Source: Akkermansiaceae bacterium | GTDB lineage: Bacteria; Verrucomicrobiota; Verrucomicrobiia; Verrucomicrobiales; Akkermansiaceae | Direction of reading: 5' to 3' | DNA length: 53,924 nucleotides | NCBI GenBank assembly: GCA_903826205.1 | Contig: CAIKDP010000413.1 | Location: 1-53,924, forward strand | Program-made: the position numbers and the translations under genes | In this document: positions 1-11,500 of the stretch, piece after piece | Numbering within the stretch: the first letter of the stretch is position 1 | Layout: every line of letters starts with the position of its first letter | Notes under the pieces: generated by a model | What the model was told of the DNA's origin: nothing | Seen by the model: only the letters and a program-made list of their open reading frames with translations | Databases searched by the model: none

Positions 1-456
1 CCGGCTCGGTCCGCCGACTTGTCCGCCCGCATGGGCGGTGCCAAGGCGCGGCGGATGAAGCGCCCAAGAACCTCCACTCGCGACTGCGGCTGGAAGCCGC
101 AGCTACTGACCGTGGCGGCGGTTTGCAAGCGCCACGCCCGGCACATCACAGGTAGGGCGGACCGGCTCGGTCCGCCGACTTGTCCGCCCGCATGGGCGGT
201 GCCAAGGCGCGGCGGATGAAGCGCTCATGGGCTGGCACTCGCATGGGCTGGCTGCAGACTGCGGCTGGAAGCCGCAGCTACTGACCGAGGCGGCGGTTTG
301 CAAGCGCCATGCCCGGCACTTCACAGGTGGGGCGGGCCGGCTCGGGCCGCCGACTTGTCCGCCCGCATGGGCGGTGCCACGGTTCGGCGGATGAAGCGCT
401 CATGGGCCGTCACTCGCATGGGCTGGCTGCCGACTGCGGCTGGAAGCCGCAGCTAC
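1..456. repeat. Tandem repeat, about 2.7 copies of a 161-175 bp unit
   Basis: Copies begin at 1, 162 and 337 with the same sequence (ccggctcgg...ccgccgacttgtccgcc). Each carries the perfect hairpin GCGGCTGGAAGCCGC (86-100, 261-275, 436-450; 6-bp stem, 3-base loop). Copies differ by substitutions and a short insertion, and the last is truncated. No credible gene is seen: frames here are short and built from the repeat. Confidence 0.85.
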
Positions 457-480
457 GAGCCACCCATGAACCGCTATTCC

Positions 481-633
481 CCCCCCGCGTTGTCACCAAC
501 GCGCCTACGAAGAGAAATCCAACTTGAAATTCTATCAGTGGTCTCAGTGTCATCAGTTCATTCAGTGGTAATCTTGGATCCGCCTCGCCCCCCCCCGCGT
601 TGTCACCAACGCGCCTACGAAGAGAAATCCAAC
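481..633. repeat. Two direct copies of a 43-bp hairpin repeat (family A)
   Basis: Copies at 481-523 and 591-633 are nearly identical and spaced exactly 110 bp apart. Each contains GCGTTGTCACCAACGC (6-bp stem, TCAC loop). Between them lies a more AT-rich stretch with several cagtg/catcag words. The same hairpin recurs at about 14604, 14718, 18075 and 18190, so this is a dispersed family. From 634 to 707 I see nothing beyond leader sequence of the next gene. Confidence 0.85.
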
Positions 634-707
634 ATAAAAACTTGCGAAGCTGCGGGGCATGCCCCAAATCCCTCGGGGTCACACGCCGTGACGGAGTCCC
701 CCCATCC

Positions 708-2213
708 ATGAGCCAATTTCTGCCAGCCAAAGGCTTTGCCGGTTTTCTGCACAAGTTCCTGTGCCTGCGCACGGCACCGCGCGAACTCTGGATCATCTAT
801 ATCGCCTATATTTTGGAAAACCTCGCCTACAAGACCGGCGCGGCCAGCGTGTTGCCGCTGTGGCTGTCGTCGGATCTGGGGTTTGATGACATCAAGGCCG
901 GGGCGATGGTTGCGGCGTGGTCGGCCATCATGACCTTGATCACGGTGTTTGTCGGGTCGCTCACCGATGCCATGGGCATCCGCCGGACGTTTCTGTTAGG
1001 ATTTGTGATCTGCCTGATTTCCCGGGTGGTGATGACCACCAGTGTGAGCCGTTGGATTGCCTTGCCCGGCGGGCTCTATCTGCAAGCGCTGGGTTTGGCG
1101 TTGATGGTGCCGGTGATGATCGCCGCGGTCAAACGCTACTCCAACGCGGCCCAGCGCTCGGTGGCCTTTTCGCTTTACTATGCCCTGATGAACCTCGGTT
1201 TTGCCTGTGGCGATTGGATTTTGGACCGCATCCGCGCCACGCCGCCGGTGGGTCTGGGCGAACACGGGTCGTGGCTGGTGCCCTGGCTGGGTATGGAGCT
1301 GAGCACCTACCGGGTGTTGATCTTGCTGAGCGTGGTGTTCACCGTGCCGGGGTTGTTGATTGTCTGGTGGGGTTTGCGCGATGGCGTGGAAATGACCGAG
1401 GACGGGGTGACCGTCACGCCCCGGGACGCGGCGGTGGCGAATGGCAAAAACTGGGCGGCAACCTTGATGGACAACACACGGGCCACGGCGGTCAAGACCG
1501 GCGAGATTTTCGCGGGGCTGTGGGGACAACCGGCGTTTTACCGGTTTCTGTGGTTCATGACCTTGGTGGTCGGCGTGAAAATGATTTTTTTCCACCTCAA
1601 TTACACATTTCCCAAATTCGCCATCCGCGAGTTGGGTGATGGCGCGCCGTTTGCGCGGCTCACCGGCATGCTCAACTCGCTTATGATCGTGGTGTTGGTG
1701 CCCATCTGCGGGGTGCTCACGCAGAAGGTCACAGCCTATCGGATGGTCACGGTGGGCAGTTTCATTTCCGCGCTGTCGGTGTTTTTCATCGCGGTGCCGC
1801 CGGAGTGGTTCCAGTCGCTGGCCGACGGTTGGCTTGGCCACACCATCGCCCACAGCTGGCTTGGTGTGCAAGGCGCGGTGCACCCGTTGTATGTGTCGAT
1901 TTTCCTGTTCACGGTGTTTCTGTCCATCGGCGAGGCGTTGTGGTCGCCGCGCTTGTACGAATATGCGGCGGCGATCGCCCCGCGCGGCCAGGAGGCGTCC
2001 TACATGGCCTTGTCGTTGCTGCCGTTTTTCGGCGCGAAGTTGTTAGTTGGCGGGTTGTCCGGGCCCTTGCTCACGCATTTTTGTCCGGTCGAGGGTCCGC
2101 GCAACTCCGGCATGATGTGGCTGATCATCGGCGGCATCGCCCTGATCACGCCCATCGGTGCGGTCCTGTTCCGCAAGCGCCTGCAACTCCACGAGGCCGG
2201 CCGCGACGCGTGA
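708..2213 (+). CDS. MFS transporter (POT/peptide-transporter-like)
   Basis: A 501-residue integral membrane protein with about 12 hydrophobic segments. A motif-A-like loop (LTDAMGIRR) lies between the second and third helices, as in major facilitator transporters. It aligns by eye with the MFS protein at 51763-53178, most clearly in the C-terminal stretch (PRLYEYAAAIAP here, PRFTEYIASVSP there) and the following ASYMALSLLP. The frame stays open upstream to 600, but that part is repeat sequence, so the ATG at 708 (MSQFLPAKGF) is the better start. Family knowledge suggests a proton-coupled symporter; POT-like proteins often carry peptides, but the substrate cannot be read here. It appears to be a single-gene unit. 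The fold is certain; the subfamily is an inference. Confidence 0.87.
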   Translation: MSQFLPAKGFAGFLHKFLCLRTAPRELWIIYIAYILENLAYKTGAASVLPLWLSSDLGFDDIKAGAMVAAWSAIMTLITVFVGSLTDAMGIRRTFLLGFVICLISRVVMTTSVSRWIALPGGLYLQALGLALMVPVMIAAVKRYSNAAQRSVAFSLYYALMNLGFACGDWILDRIRATPPVGLGEHGSWLVPWLGMELSTYRVLILLSVVFTVPGLLIVWWGLRDGVEMTEDGVTVTPRDAAVANGKNWAATLMDNTRATAVKTGEIFAGLWGQPAFYRFLWFMTLVVGVKMIFFHLNYTFPKFAIRELGDGAPFARLTGMLNSLMIVVLVPICGVLTQKVTAYRMVTVGSFISALSVFFIAVPPEWFQSLADGWLGHTIAHSWLGVQGAVHPLYVSIFLFTVFLSIGEALWSPRLYEYAAAIAPRGQEASYMALSLLPFFGAKLLVGGLSGPLLTHFCPVEGPRNSGMMWLIIGGIALITPIGAVLFRKRLQLHEAGRDA

Positions 2214-2527
2214 GGCAGCGCTGGCGTCAGGCGCATATCTTCCACACGACGGCAAGAATGTCGTCGCTCCTCAAGTGTGGCGCGGAAGCGATGAGGAGCC
2301 ACCACATTGCCTCGCTACGCTCGCCCTCCGGGCAGCCTATGGCTGGCTATCTCCGCTGCGCTTCGGTTCCTGTGGTGGTTGCGGAAGGGCGCTCCATGCG
2401 TGCGAGCCGAAGGCACGGCTCATGGGCCTTGCTTCCACCTGACGACAGGAATGTCGTCACTCCTCAAGGAGGCCGGTTTATTTGGCGGTTGCCCGTGCTG
2501 GCGGGGTGGCGTAGCGTCCCGTCGCGA
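2214..2527. repeat. Intergenic region with two copies of hairpin family B
   Basis: Two imperfect copies (about 2245-2275 and 2441-2472) contain gacgac-aggaatgtcgtc followed by ctcctcaag. This is the reverse complement of the elements near 15535-15586, whose core is the hairpin ACGACATTCCTGTCGT. Between them is GC-rich sequence with no convincing gene. No clear promoter or Shine-Dalgarno for the following gene is visible. Confidence 0.7.
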
Positions 2528-5500
2528 ATGAACGGCAAGTCCACGCGATACACCGCGCTCACCATCCTGCTGCTGGCCCTGCCAACGGCGGTGCAGGCAT
2601 ACTCGCCCATGCCGGATCTCAGGACGGCGGGTGCCATCGCCGCGCTGAAAGCGGATGCCAACAGCTCGCCGGTTTATCCGGAAAGCTACAACCTCGGGCC
2701 CACCGGTCTGCGCGGTTGGATCTATATCGATCGCAACAACATGGGCAACGACGGTCTGCAGACGGCCCGGAGTCGGCAGATCCTGGTCACGGTGGCCAGC
2801 ACGCCGGGCAGCTCCGTGCTGGCCGTGGATGATGTGATTCTCGGGGTGAAGGCGGGCAGCGGGGCGGACCTGAGCTATCCGGCGGATGCCTTCACCGGTG
2901 ATTGCCGCAAGGCCTTTGGCTGGGCCATCGGTGATGCCGAGACCACGGCCAACGCGGGTGTGATGCGGGTCTTGCGTTGGCGCGCGGGCACCACCAGTTC
3001 GGTTGTCCTCACCCTGCCCGTCAATGTCAGGGGGACTTACGCCACTAGCGCCCCATACGGCTGCGAGAAGTCCACGCAGATCCTTGCCAATGCCCGCAAC
3101 CGGCTCGTCGGCCAACTGTTAGCCTCCCCTAACTTTTTGGAAACCAACTACGGTGGCGCCATCACGGGCCTGGCCTTGTTAGGCGGGGTGGCGCCGGCCG
3201 ATCCGAATTTCAGCGCGGTGCAGGCGCGCCTGCAGGCCTTCGCCCGCGCGCTGGCACCCGCGGATCTGGTTCTAACGGGATGCGACACATGGAACTGGGG
3301 GTATATCGGGGTGTTTCTCAGCGAGTATTACCTGCGCACGGTGGCGGATGGCAGTCCGGACAACAGCGTGTTGCACGGGATCAATGCCTACACCGTGGGC
3401 CTGGCCAAAGGGCAGAGCAAGTATGGCACCTTCGGCCATGGCGGTGCTGAAAAGCACGCCGATGGCAGCTTGCACGGGTCCATCTCATGGTATGGCCCGG
3501 TCAATTCCGCGGGCATTCCGGCCAATGTCGCCATCGTCATGGGTAAAAAGGCGCTGCAAATGGCCATCACCGCAGGGGCTGCGGGGGCGCCTGCCGTGTT
3601 GGATCCGGAAATCAATCCGGCCATCGAGCGCGGTTCGAATTTCTTCGGTTGGTACGTCAACAAAGGGGCCATCCCCTATGGTGAACACGAACCCTACGGC
3701 GACGGCCATGCCTCTAACGGCAAGGACGAGATGTGCGCCGTGTTGTTCGGCTTGCAGGACAACCGGCCGGTGGAAGCCGAGTTTTTCGCCCGCATGTCGG
3801 TGGCCGGCTGCACCGGTCGCGAATACGGCCATACCGGCCAGGGCTTCAGTTACCTGTGGGGGGCCATGGGGGCTAACATGGGCGGGCCCACCGCGGTGGC
3901 GGAATACTTGAAAACCATCCGCTGGCACCTCGATCTGGAACGCCGCACGGATGGCTCGTTCGTCTATGACGGCGGCGAACAATACGGCGGCGGCACGACC
4001 GCGGATGGCACCTATCTGGGAGCCAGCGCTTACAATGATGTCAATCCCACCGCCAGCTATATCCTCACCTACGCCCTGCCCTTGCAGCGCCTCTACCTCA
4101 CCGGCAAGGATCTCAATGCGGCCCGCATCCTGACCCCGGCCAAGGTGGCCAACGCCATCGCCGCCTCGACCTTCAAGCAGGATTGCACGGATCAAACCGC
4201 CTACCCCGTGTCCCGCCTGATAGACGCTTTGCGCGAGTACGACCCGGCGCTGCGCAGCAATGCCGCCAGCGAGCTGGCCAGGCGCACTCTAACCACCGCC
4301 GAGGTGGACAGCCTGCTCGCGCTGGCCGAAGGCGCCGATGCCAACGCCCGCATGGGGGCTTGCGAAGCCCTGGGCGCACTCAAGGTCACGCGTGCCCTGC
4401 CTGTTCTGGCCGGCCGGCTCAACAAGACGCTCGAGCCGGACCCGTGGGTCCGTGGCAAAGCCTCCAACGCCCTGAAAAACTTCGGCTCGGCGGCCAGCGG
4501 GCAACTCACCCCGATGCTCACGGCCTTTGCCGCCAACGCCACGGATCCGGAGGTGATTGTGTGGGACGACCCGGTCCAGATTGCCAACGGCTATCTGGCC
4601 GACACCCTGTTCCAGGCGCTGGCATCTAACACCAACGCGCTGGTCGGTACGGCCAGGACCAGCCTGCTCTATCCGGCGCTGCGGGCCGGCTTGAAACAAC
4701 CCGATGGCATGGCGCGGATGTATCTGGGCGACTTCATCAAAAACCGCTTGTCCTTGGCGGATGTCCAGGCGGTGGCACCGAGCCTGGTTGCCGCCGCGGC
4801 GGAGCGCTCGCCGGCGGACCGCATGTTCAGTGACGTCATCCGCTACGCCGCACTCAACACCCTAGGCAAGTACAAGGTTGAAGAGGGGATTCCCTTGTGT
4901 CTGAGGGTCAAGGAGCAAACCTGGCATGGCGATGACTGGGACCCGTTCACCCTGTTGCAGAACACCTATCGCGGGGCCGCCAAGGATGCGCTGCCCACGC
5001 TCTACAAATGGCGGGCCCATCTGCCGCAGTTCGCCGCCGACAGCTCCACCAACACCGGCGAGCGCCTGGCCAATATCAGCTCCCGGATTGCCTCCACCAT
5101 CGCGGCGATTGAAAACGACGCGGCTCCGCCCGCTCTAACCTATTTCAAGACCCTGAGCGCAGCCTCCGCCCCAACCTCGCTCACCCTGCCCGCCACCACC
5201 ACCACCCTCACCGCCGCCGTGACCGACCTGGATGCCGGCAAGACCCACTTTGTCTGGACCAAGGTGAGCGGCGCGGGAAATGTCACGTTCACGCCGGGTG
5301 CCAGCACGGACAATTCCACCACCTGCAGCGCGACGTTTGATTCCCCGGGAAGCTACCAATTGCGGGTGATGGCCGTGGATCGATCCATTCTGGACAGCCT
5401 CACATGGATCACCTATTCGCTCGGCTATTATGATTTCCAGACCTACAACGAGTTGCTGGCGCCGGTCACCAAGGATCTAACCGTCACGGTGGGTGCTGAT

Positions 5501-8500
5501 CCCAATCGCGCGCCGGTGGCTCAAAACCAAAGCGTCCCAACCCCCGTCAACACCGCCGTGGCCATCACCCTGACGGCCAGCGATCCGAACGGCGACGCCA
5601 TGACCTTCGCCGTCGTGACCCAGCCAACTCACGGCACGCTTTCCGGGACAACACCCCAACTCTACACGCCCGCGGACGGCTACACCGGTCCGGACAGCTT
5701 CACCTTCCTCGCCAATGACGGCAAGCTGGATTCCGTCGCGGCCACCATCACCATCGATGTGGGCGCCGCCGGCAATCGCCGGCCCGTGGCACTCAACCAG
5801 TACCTCACCACCGCCGAGGACACCGCCAAGACCCTCGCTCTAACAGGAATCGACGCCGACGGCAATCCGCTGACCTATGAAATCGTCACCGGCCCCGCCC
5901 ATGGTACCCTCAGCGGCACCCCTCCTTCTCTAACATACACGCCGGCCGCCAATTATCCCGGGGGCAATGCCACCGGTGCGGACAGCTTCACGTTCACCGT
6001 GCGCGACGCCTCTCTCACCAGCGCGACGGCCACGGTGAGTCTCACCGTGACGCCGGTCAACGACCCGCCACTGGCCCAGGCGCAGAACGTGAGCGTTTCC
6101 GTGAACACCGCCAATCCGGTCACTCTAACCGGGGTTGACGTGGAGGGCTACGCCTTGTCCTACACGCTCGCGACCAACCCCGGCCACGGCACCTTGTCGG
6201 GCACCGCGCCGAACCTGACCTATCGGCCGGCGGCAAATTACCATGGTGCCGACAGCTTCACCTTCAAGGTGACCGATAGCGAGGGGGTGGCGTCGGCGAC
6301 GGCAACCGTTGCCATCACCGTCATCAACGACCCGCCGGTGGCCAACCCGCAGGTTCTGGAACTGCAACCCAACATCGGCAACGCCGTCACCCTGACCGGC
6401 AGCGACAACTGCAACGACGCGCTGACCTACAGCGTGGTCACCCAACCCGTACACGGCCAGTTGTCCGGTGCCGCGCCGAATCTAACCTACACGCCGACGC
6501 CCAACTATTCCGGACCGGACAGCTTCACCTTCAAGGTCAATGACGGGACCTACGATTCACCCGTCGCCGCGGTGAGTCTCAACGTGGTGGGCTGGCTGAC
6601 GTGGACGAATGTCGCGCCGGGCACTTGGTCAACCGGCGCCAACTGGCTCGGCGGCGTGGCCCCGGCCGCGGGTGGCAGCACCAACGGCTTGCTGGTTTTC
6701 AATACGGGGCCATACGCGGGCACCAGCACGCACAATCTAACCGGCACCTTCAGCCTGGGCCGCCTGAGCTTTGGCAGTGCCCTGCCCTCGATGAGTCTCG
6801 GCGGCAACCCGCTTGCGTTCAACGTCAACAGCTCGTCCCAGCCGCAGATGATCCAGAACAGTGCCGGGGCCATCACGGTTTCCAACAATCTAACCATTAT
6901 ATCCGGCACAACCGTCAGCGGCAGCGGCTCCGGTTCCCTGACGCTTGCGGGCATCATCTCCGGCACCGGCAGCCTCACCAAGACATGCAGCGGCAACCTC
7001 ATGCTCTCCGGCGTCAACACCTACAGCGGCGGCACCACGGTGAGCAGCGGGGCGTTCACCCTCGGCAATAAGAACGGTTTCGGCACGGGGGTGGTGACCT
7101 TGGCCGGCGGTGTGGCCTTTGAGACGAGCGGCTTTGAGGGCAATGGTGCCGGCGGGGCCTGGCCGAACCCGGTCGTTTTGAGTGGCGGCATGGTGACCGT
7201 TGATGTTTCGTTCGGGGCCAAGGATATCTGGACCAACACGGAGATTTCGGGCCCCGGCGGAATTGTGGTGACCGGTGGCGGACGCTCCCAAGGGCTGACC
7301 CTGCAAGGCAACAACACTTTCCAGGGCGGACTGACACTCGGCACCCCGGGCAGTGCCGATGGCTGCAATGTGCAATTGTTCAACGTCAATTCGCTAGGCA
7401 CGGGCACCCTGCGCTCGGAACTCATGAGCACCGACTATGGCAGCGGCGGCTTGCGCATCCAAGCCGATCTGTCCGCCGGTGTGGCCAACCCGATCTATCT
7501 GGTGAGCGACGCCCGCCTGGTCGTCAACACCAGCCCGGATGGAACCGCGCGGGCGGTGAAGTTCACCGGGCCGGTCACGGGCGGTGGCAGCCTGGTCAAG
7601 ACCGGCACGGGCACCCTGACTCTAACCGGTGCCAACACCTACAGCGGCGCCACCAGGGTCACCGCCGGTTCCCTCGCCTGTGCCAGTGCCTTCGCGCTGG
7701 GCGGCGGCACGCTGGAGATCACCAGCGGTGCCAGCGTCCAGTTGAATTTCACCGGCACCCGGCGGGTCGCGGCGCTGACGCTCGGCGGTACCGCACAGGC
7801 CGCCACCGGCACCTATGGGTCCACCAATTCCGGCGCAACCTATCAGAGCAGCTACTTCGCGGGCGCCGGCACGGTGACGGTGGGCGCCGCGTTTGCCGTA
7901 ACCACCACGGCGCTGGCTCTAACCGGAGGCACCGCCCAGTCCATGGCGGGCAATTCCCTGACCTTCACCGCCAGCGTGGCCAACGGCAACGCCCCAAGCG
8001 GCAGTGTGGCCTTTTATGCCGGCACCACCCTGCTCGGCACGGTCACTTTGGACCCCGTCACGTTCCAGGCCAGCTTCACCACCACCAACCTCGCGTCCGG
8101 ATCTAACACAATCACCGCCCGCTATGCCGGCGACCCGGCCAACGATCCCAGCGTCTCAACGCCCCTGACCATCCAAGTCACCAACCCCGCGGATATCCAG
8201 AGCTTCACGGTCCCGGGCATGCTCTCAGCGACTTTGTCTAACACCTCTGTCAGCGTGATCGTTCCCTACGCCACGGCGGTGACCGCGCTGGCCCCGAGTT
8301 ACACGCTTTCCCCCGGCGCCACCTGTGACAAGGTCAGCGGCGGCCCGACCACCTATGACTTCACCAGTCCGGTGACTTACAGCGTGAAATCCGCGGATCT
8401 GGCCACCACCAAGGCGTATAGCGTGACGGTCACCAAGGCTGCGGCCAGCACGGCCAAGGACATCACCTCGTTCGTGTTTCCGGGCCTGCCGACGCCGACC

Positions 8501-11500
8501 ATCGGGGCCACCACGATCACCCTGAGCGTGCCGTTTGGAACGGCGGTGGCCGCGCTCACGCCCTACTACACGGTTTCCGCAATGGCCGTGCCGGACGCGC
8601 TCTATCCATCCGGCAGCATGCGCAACTTCACAACCCCTCAAACTTATACCATCAAAGACCCGAGCGGTGCTTCCAAAATCTATACCGTGACGGTCACGGT
8701 CGCGGCGCCCAGCACGGCCTGTGACATTCTCGCCTGTAGCTTCACGGGCCTTGGAACGGCCACGATTTCCGGCAACTCCGTCGTCCTGACGGTGCCGCCG
8801 AGCCAGGCAGTGACCGCCCTGACCCCCGCCTTCACGCTGTCGCCGCTGGCATCGATCAGTCCGGCCTCCGGGGTCGCGCAGAATTTCACCGATCCGATCG
8901 TCTACCGGGTCACCGCCCAGAATGGCACCACATATAAGGATTACACGGTGTCGGTGTTGTCCTATCTGAAATGGTCCTACTCGGCATCGTTGTATATTCT
9001 AACCACTCCGGAGGGGGCCAATATTGCCGCCGGCGCCACGGAAACCAACTTCCCGCTGCTGGTGCGGCTCAATTCCAGCAACTTCAACTTCGGTCAGGCC
9101 CAGTCCGACGGGCGCGACATCCGCTTCGCCACGGTGGCGGGCGCGATCCTGCCCTATCAGATCGAGCAATGGGACGCGGCCGCGGGCGCCGCCAGCATCT
9201 GGGTGAAAATCCCCAGCATTGCCGGCAATGCCCGCCAGGAAATCAGGATGTATTGGGGGCAATCCGGCGTGGTCAGTGAATCGAGCGGCGCCAATGTCTT
9301 CAACGCTGCCAATGGCTTTGCCTGCGTGATGCACATGAATGAATCCCTCACGGATGAACTCGGTGCGGTGCTCCCCACCAATGTCGGCACCACCGTGACC
9401 TCCGGCATGATCGGCAAAGCCCGCAATTTCACCGCAGGCAATGGCGTCGCTTGTGGTAAAGCCATCAGCACGTTCGCGCAGGGCGCGACCGCCCACTCCA
9501 CCGAGGCATGGTTCCGCGCCGATTCGGTCAATACCGAGCTCGTTGACTGGGGTGTCGAGGGCGGCGGCTATAACAAAGTGCAAATCCGCATTGTCAGCCC
9601 GCCGCGCATCTACGTCGATGGCAACTTCGCCAGCGTCACCGGCACCACCACTGTCACCCCGTCACTGTGGCATCACGTCGTGCATACCTATGCCAGCGGG
9701 GTTGCCAAACTCTATGTTGATGGAGCCCTCGACGCCTCCGCCAGCGTCTCCATGAGCATGCCGAATCCGTCGCTGATGTGGATCGGCGGTTGGTATGATA
9801 GCTACAACCATGTGGGTGACATCGACGAGGTGCGGGTGTCCAAGGTCGCGCGCTCGGCAAATTGGATCAAACTGGAATACGAAAACCAAAAGCCCCTGCA
9901 AACATTGGTCGGAGCTCCGGTTCAGGCGGGCGCCACTTTCGCCGTCTCACCCACCAGCGTGACCCTCAACGAAGGGGGTGCAAGCACCCTAACAGGGCAG
10001 GCCGGGGGTGCCCAGAAAGTCTATTGGATCGAACGCAGAAACGGCGTGGATACGGTGATCGCGACCGATGTGTTCGCGCTCAGCGTGGCTGCCGGACGGG
10101 TCGCCGGCAGCCAGTCATATGCGATCCAGTTCAAGGCGGTCTATGCCACGGAAGTCAAAACCGTCGATGTTCCCATCACGGTCAGCGAGTATCTGCCGGA
10201 CCCGGTCTTCACGCTCAACGCTCCCGCCATCTGGGATGGCCGCCAGACTCTGAGCGTGACATCGAACCTAACCAACCTGGCCGACATGCAGGCCAAGGGT
10301 GTCGCCAGCCTCAATTACCATTGGAGCGCCACCGGCGTGGCGGCCACCACACAAACGTCCGCGGGGACCCTGACGTTGCTGCGCAGCCAAGGCAGTGGAC
10401 GGCTCACCGTCACTCTAACCATCGACAACGGCGGTACTTCGGTGAGCCAGACGAAGACGATCATGGTGCAGGAACCTGCCAGTGACGCCTGGGCGCAACG
10501 CTCGCCTGACATCGATGAACAGCCGGTGGACTATCAGTTTATCGCCCGCGATGACACCGGTTATGGCAGGATCCATTACAACGGCACCCAGACGGGTTCT
10601 CCCAGCTCGGTCTTTTTGAAAATCTACACGACCGATACGGGCACGGACGTCCCCTACGGCAGCACGTTGCGCCAAACGCTCGTGGGCACCCGTTATGCCT
10701 TTACTGCAGCCATCGCCGCTGGCAAGGCCACCTACAAGGTCGTCTATGGCACCACCACCGGTTCGACCGATACCATCGTCAGAACCGTGACCGATCTGAT
10801 TTGCGGCGATGCCTATATCATCGAAGGCCAGTCGAATGCCGTGGCCGATGATCCGGGTGCGGAAAGCCCCGTGTTCTCCAACCCTTGGATCCGCACCTAT
10901 ACCACCGCCGCGGGTTGGGGTAATGCCAGCCAGGCGGCCAACTCGTACAAGATCGGCTATTGGGGGGTGGATCTGGCCGCTCGTCTGTTAGCTAACAACA
11001 ACATGCCCGTCTGCATCATCAATGGCGCCGTGGGCGGCACCCGCATCGACCAGCACCAGCCGAATCCGGCGGATCACTACGCGGCGGGCAGCTCGTATTC
11101 CATCTACGCCAACCTGTTGACTGCCGTGGCCGACGCCAAGCTGACCCATGGCATCCGGGGAGTGCTGTGGCACCAGGGCGAGCAGGACCAGGGGTCCGGC
11201 GCACCCACCGGTGATTACGATTACAAGACCTATCAACAATACTTCGTGGACATGTCCGCCGCGTGGAAGCAGGACTTTCCTAACATCCAGCACTATTACA
11301 TCTTCCAGATTTGGCCCAACGCCTGCGGCGATGTCTCGCGCAACGACCAATTGCGGGAGGTTCAGCGGACGTTGCCATGCCTGTTTTCCAACATGCGGAT
11401 CATGAGCAGCGTGGGCATCGTCCCCGGATCGAGTTGCCATTACGTGCCGGATGGCTATCAGAAGTTTGCGGACTTGATGGGGCCGCTGGTGGAACAGGAC

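Noticed and set aside
1-633. Possible CRISPR array
   Set aside because: Repeat units are 161-175 bp or 43 bp at 110-bp spacing, with no short regular repeats and unique spacers, and no cas gene is present.
600-707. Upstream start for the first MFS transporter
   Set aside because: The extra 36 codons are made of the family A repeat and are not protein-like; the ATG at 708 gives a typical N-terminus.
996-1883. Minus-strand open frame opposite the first MFS gene
   Set aside because: It is rich in His, Arg and Gln, the usual signature of antisense to membrane-protein codons in GC-rich DNA, and has no domain.
1805-2527. In-frame upstream extension of the giant gene
   Set aside because: It would overlap the MFS gene by 400 bp in another frame and would bury the signal peptide that starts at 2528.
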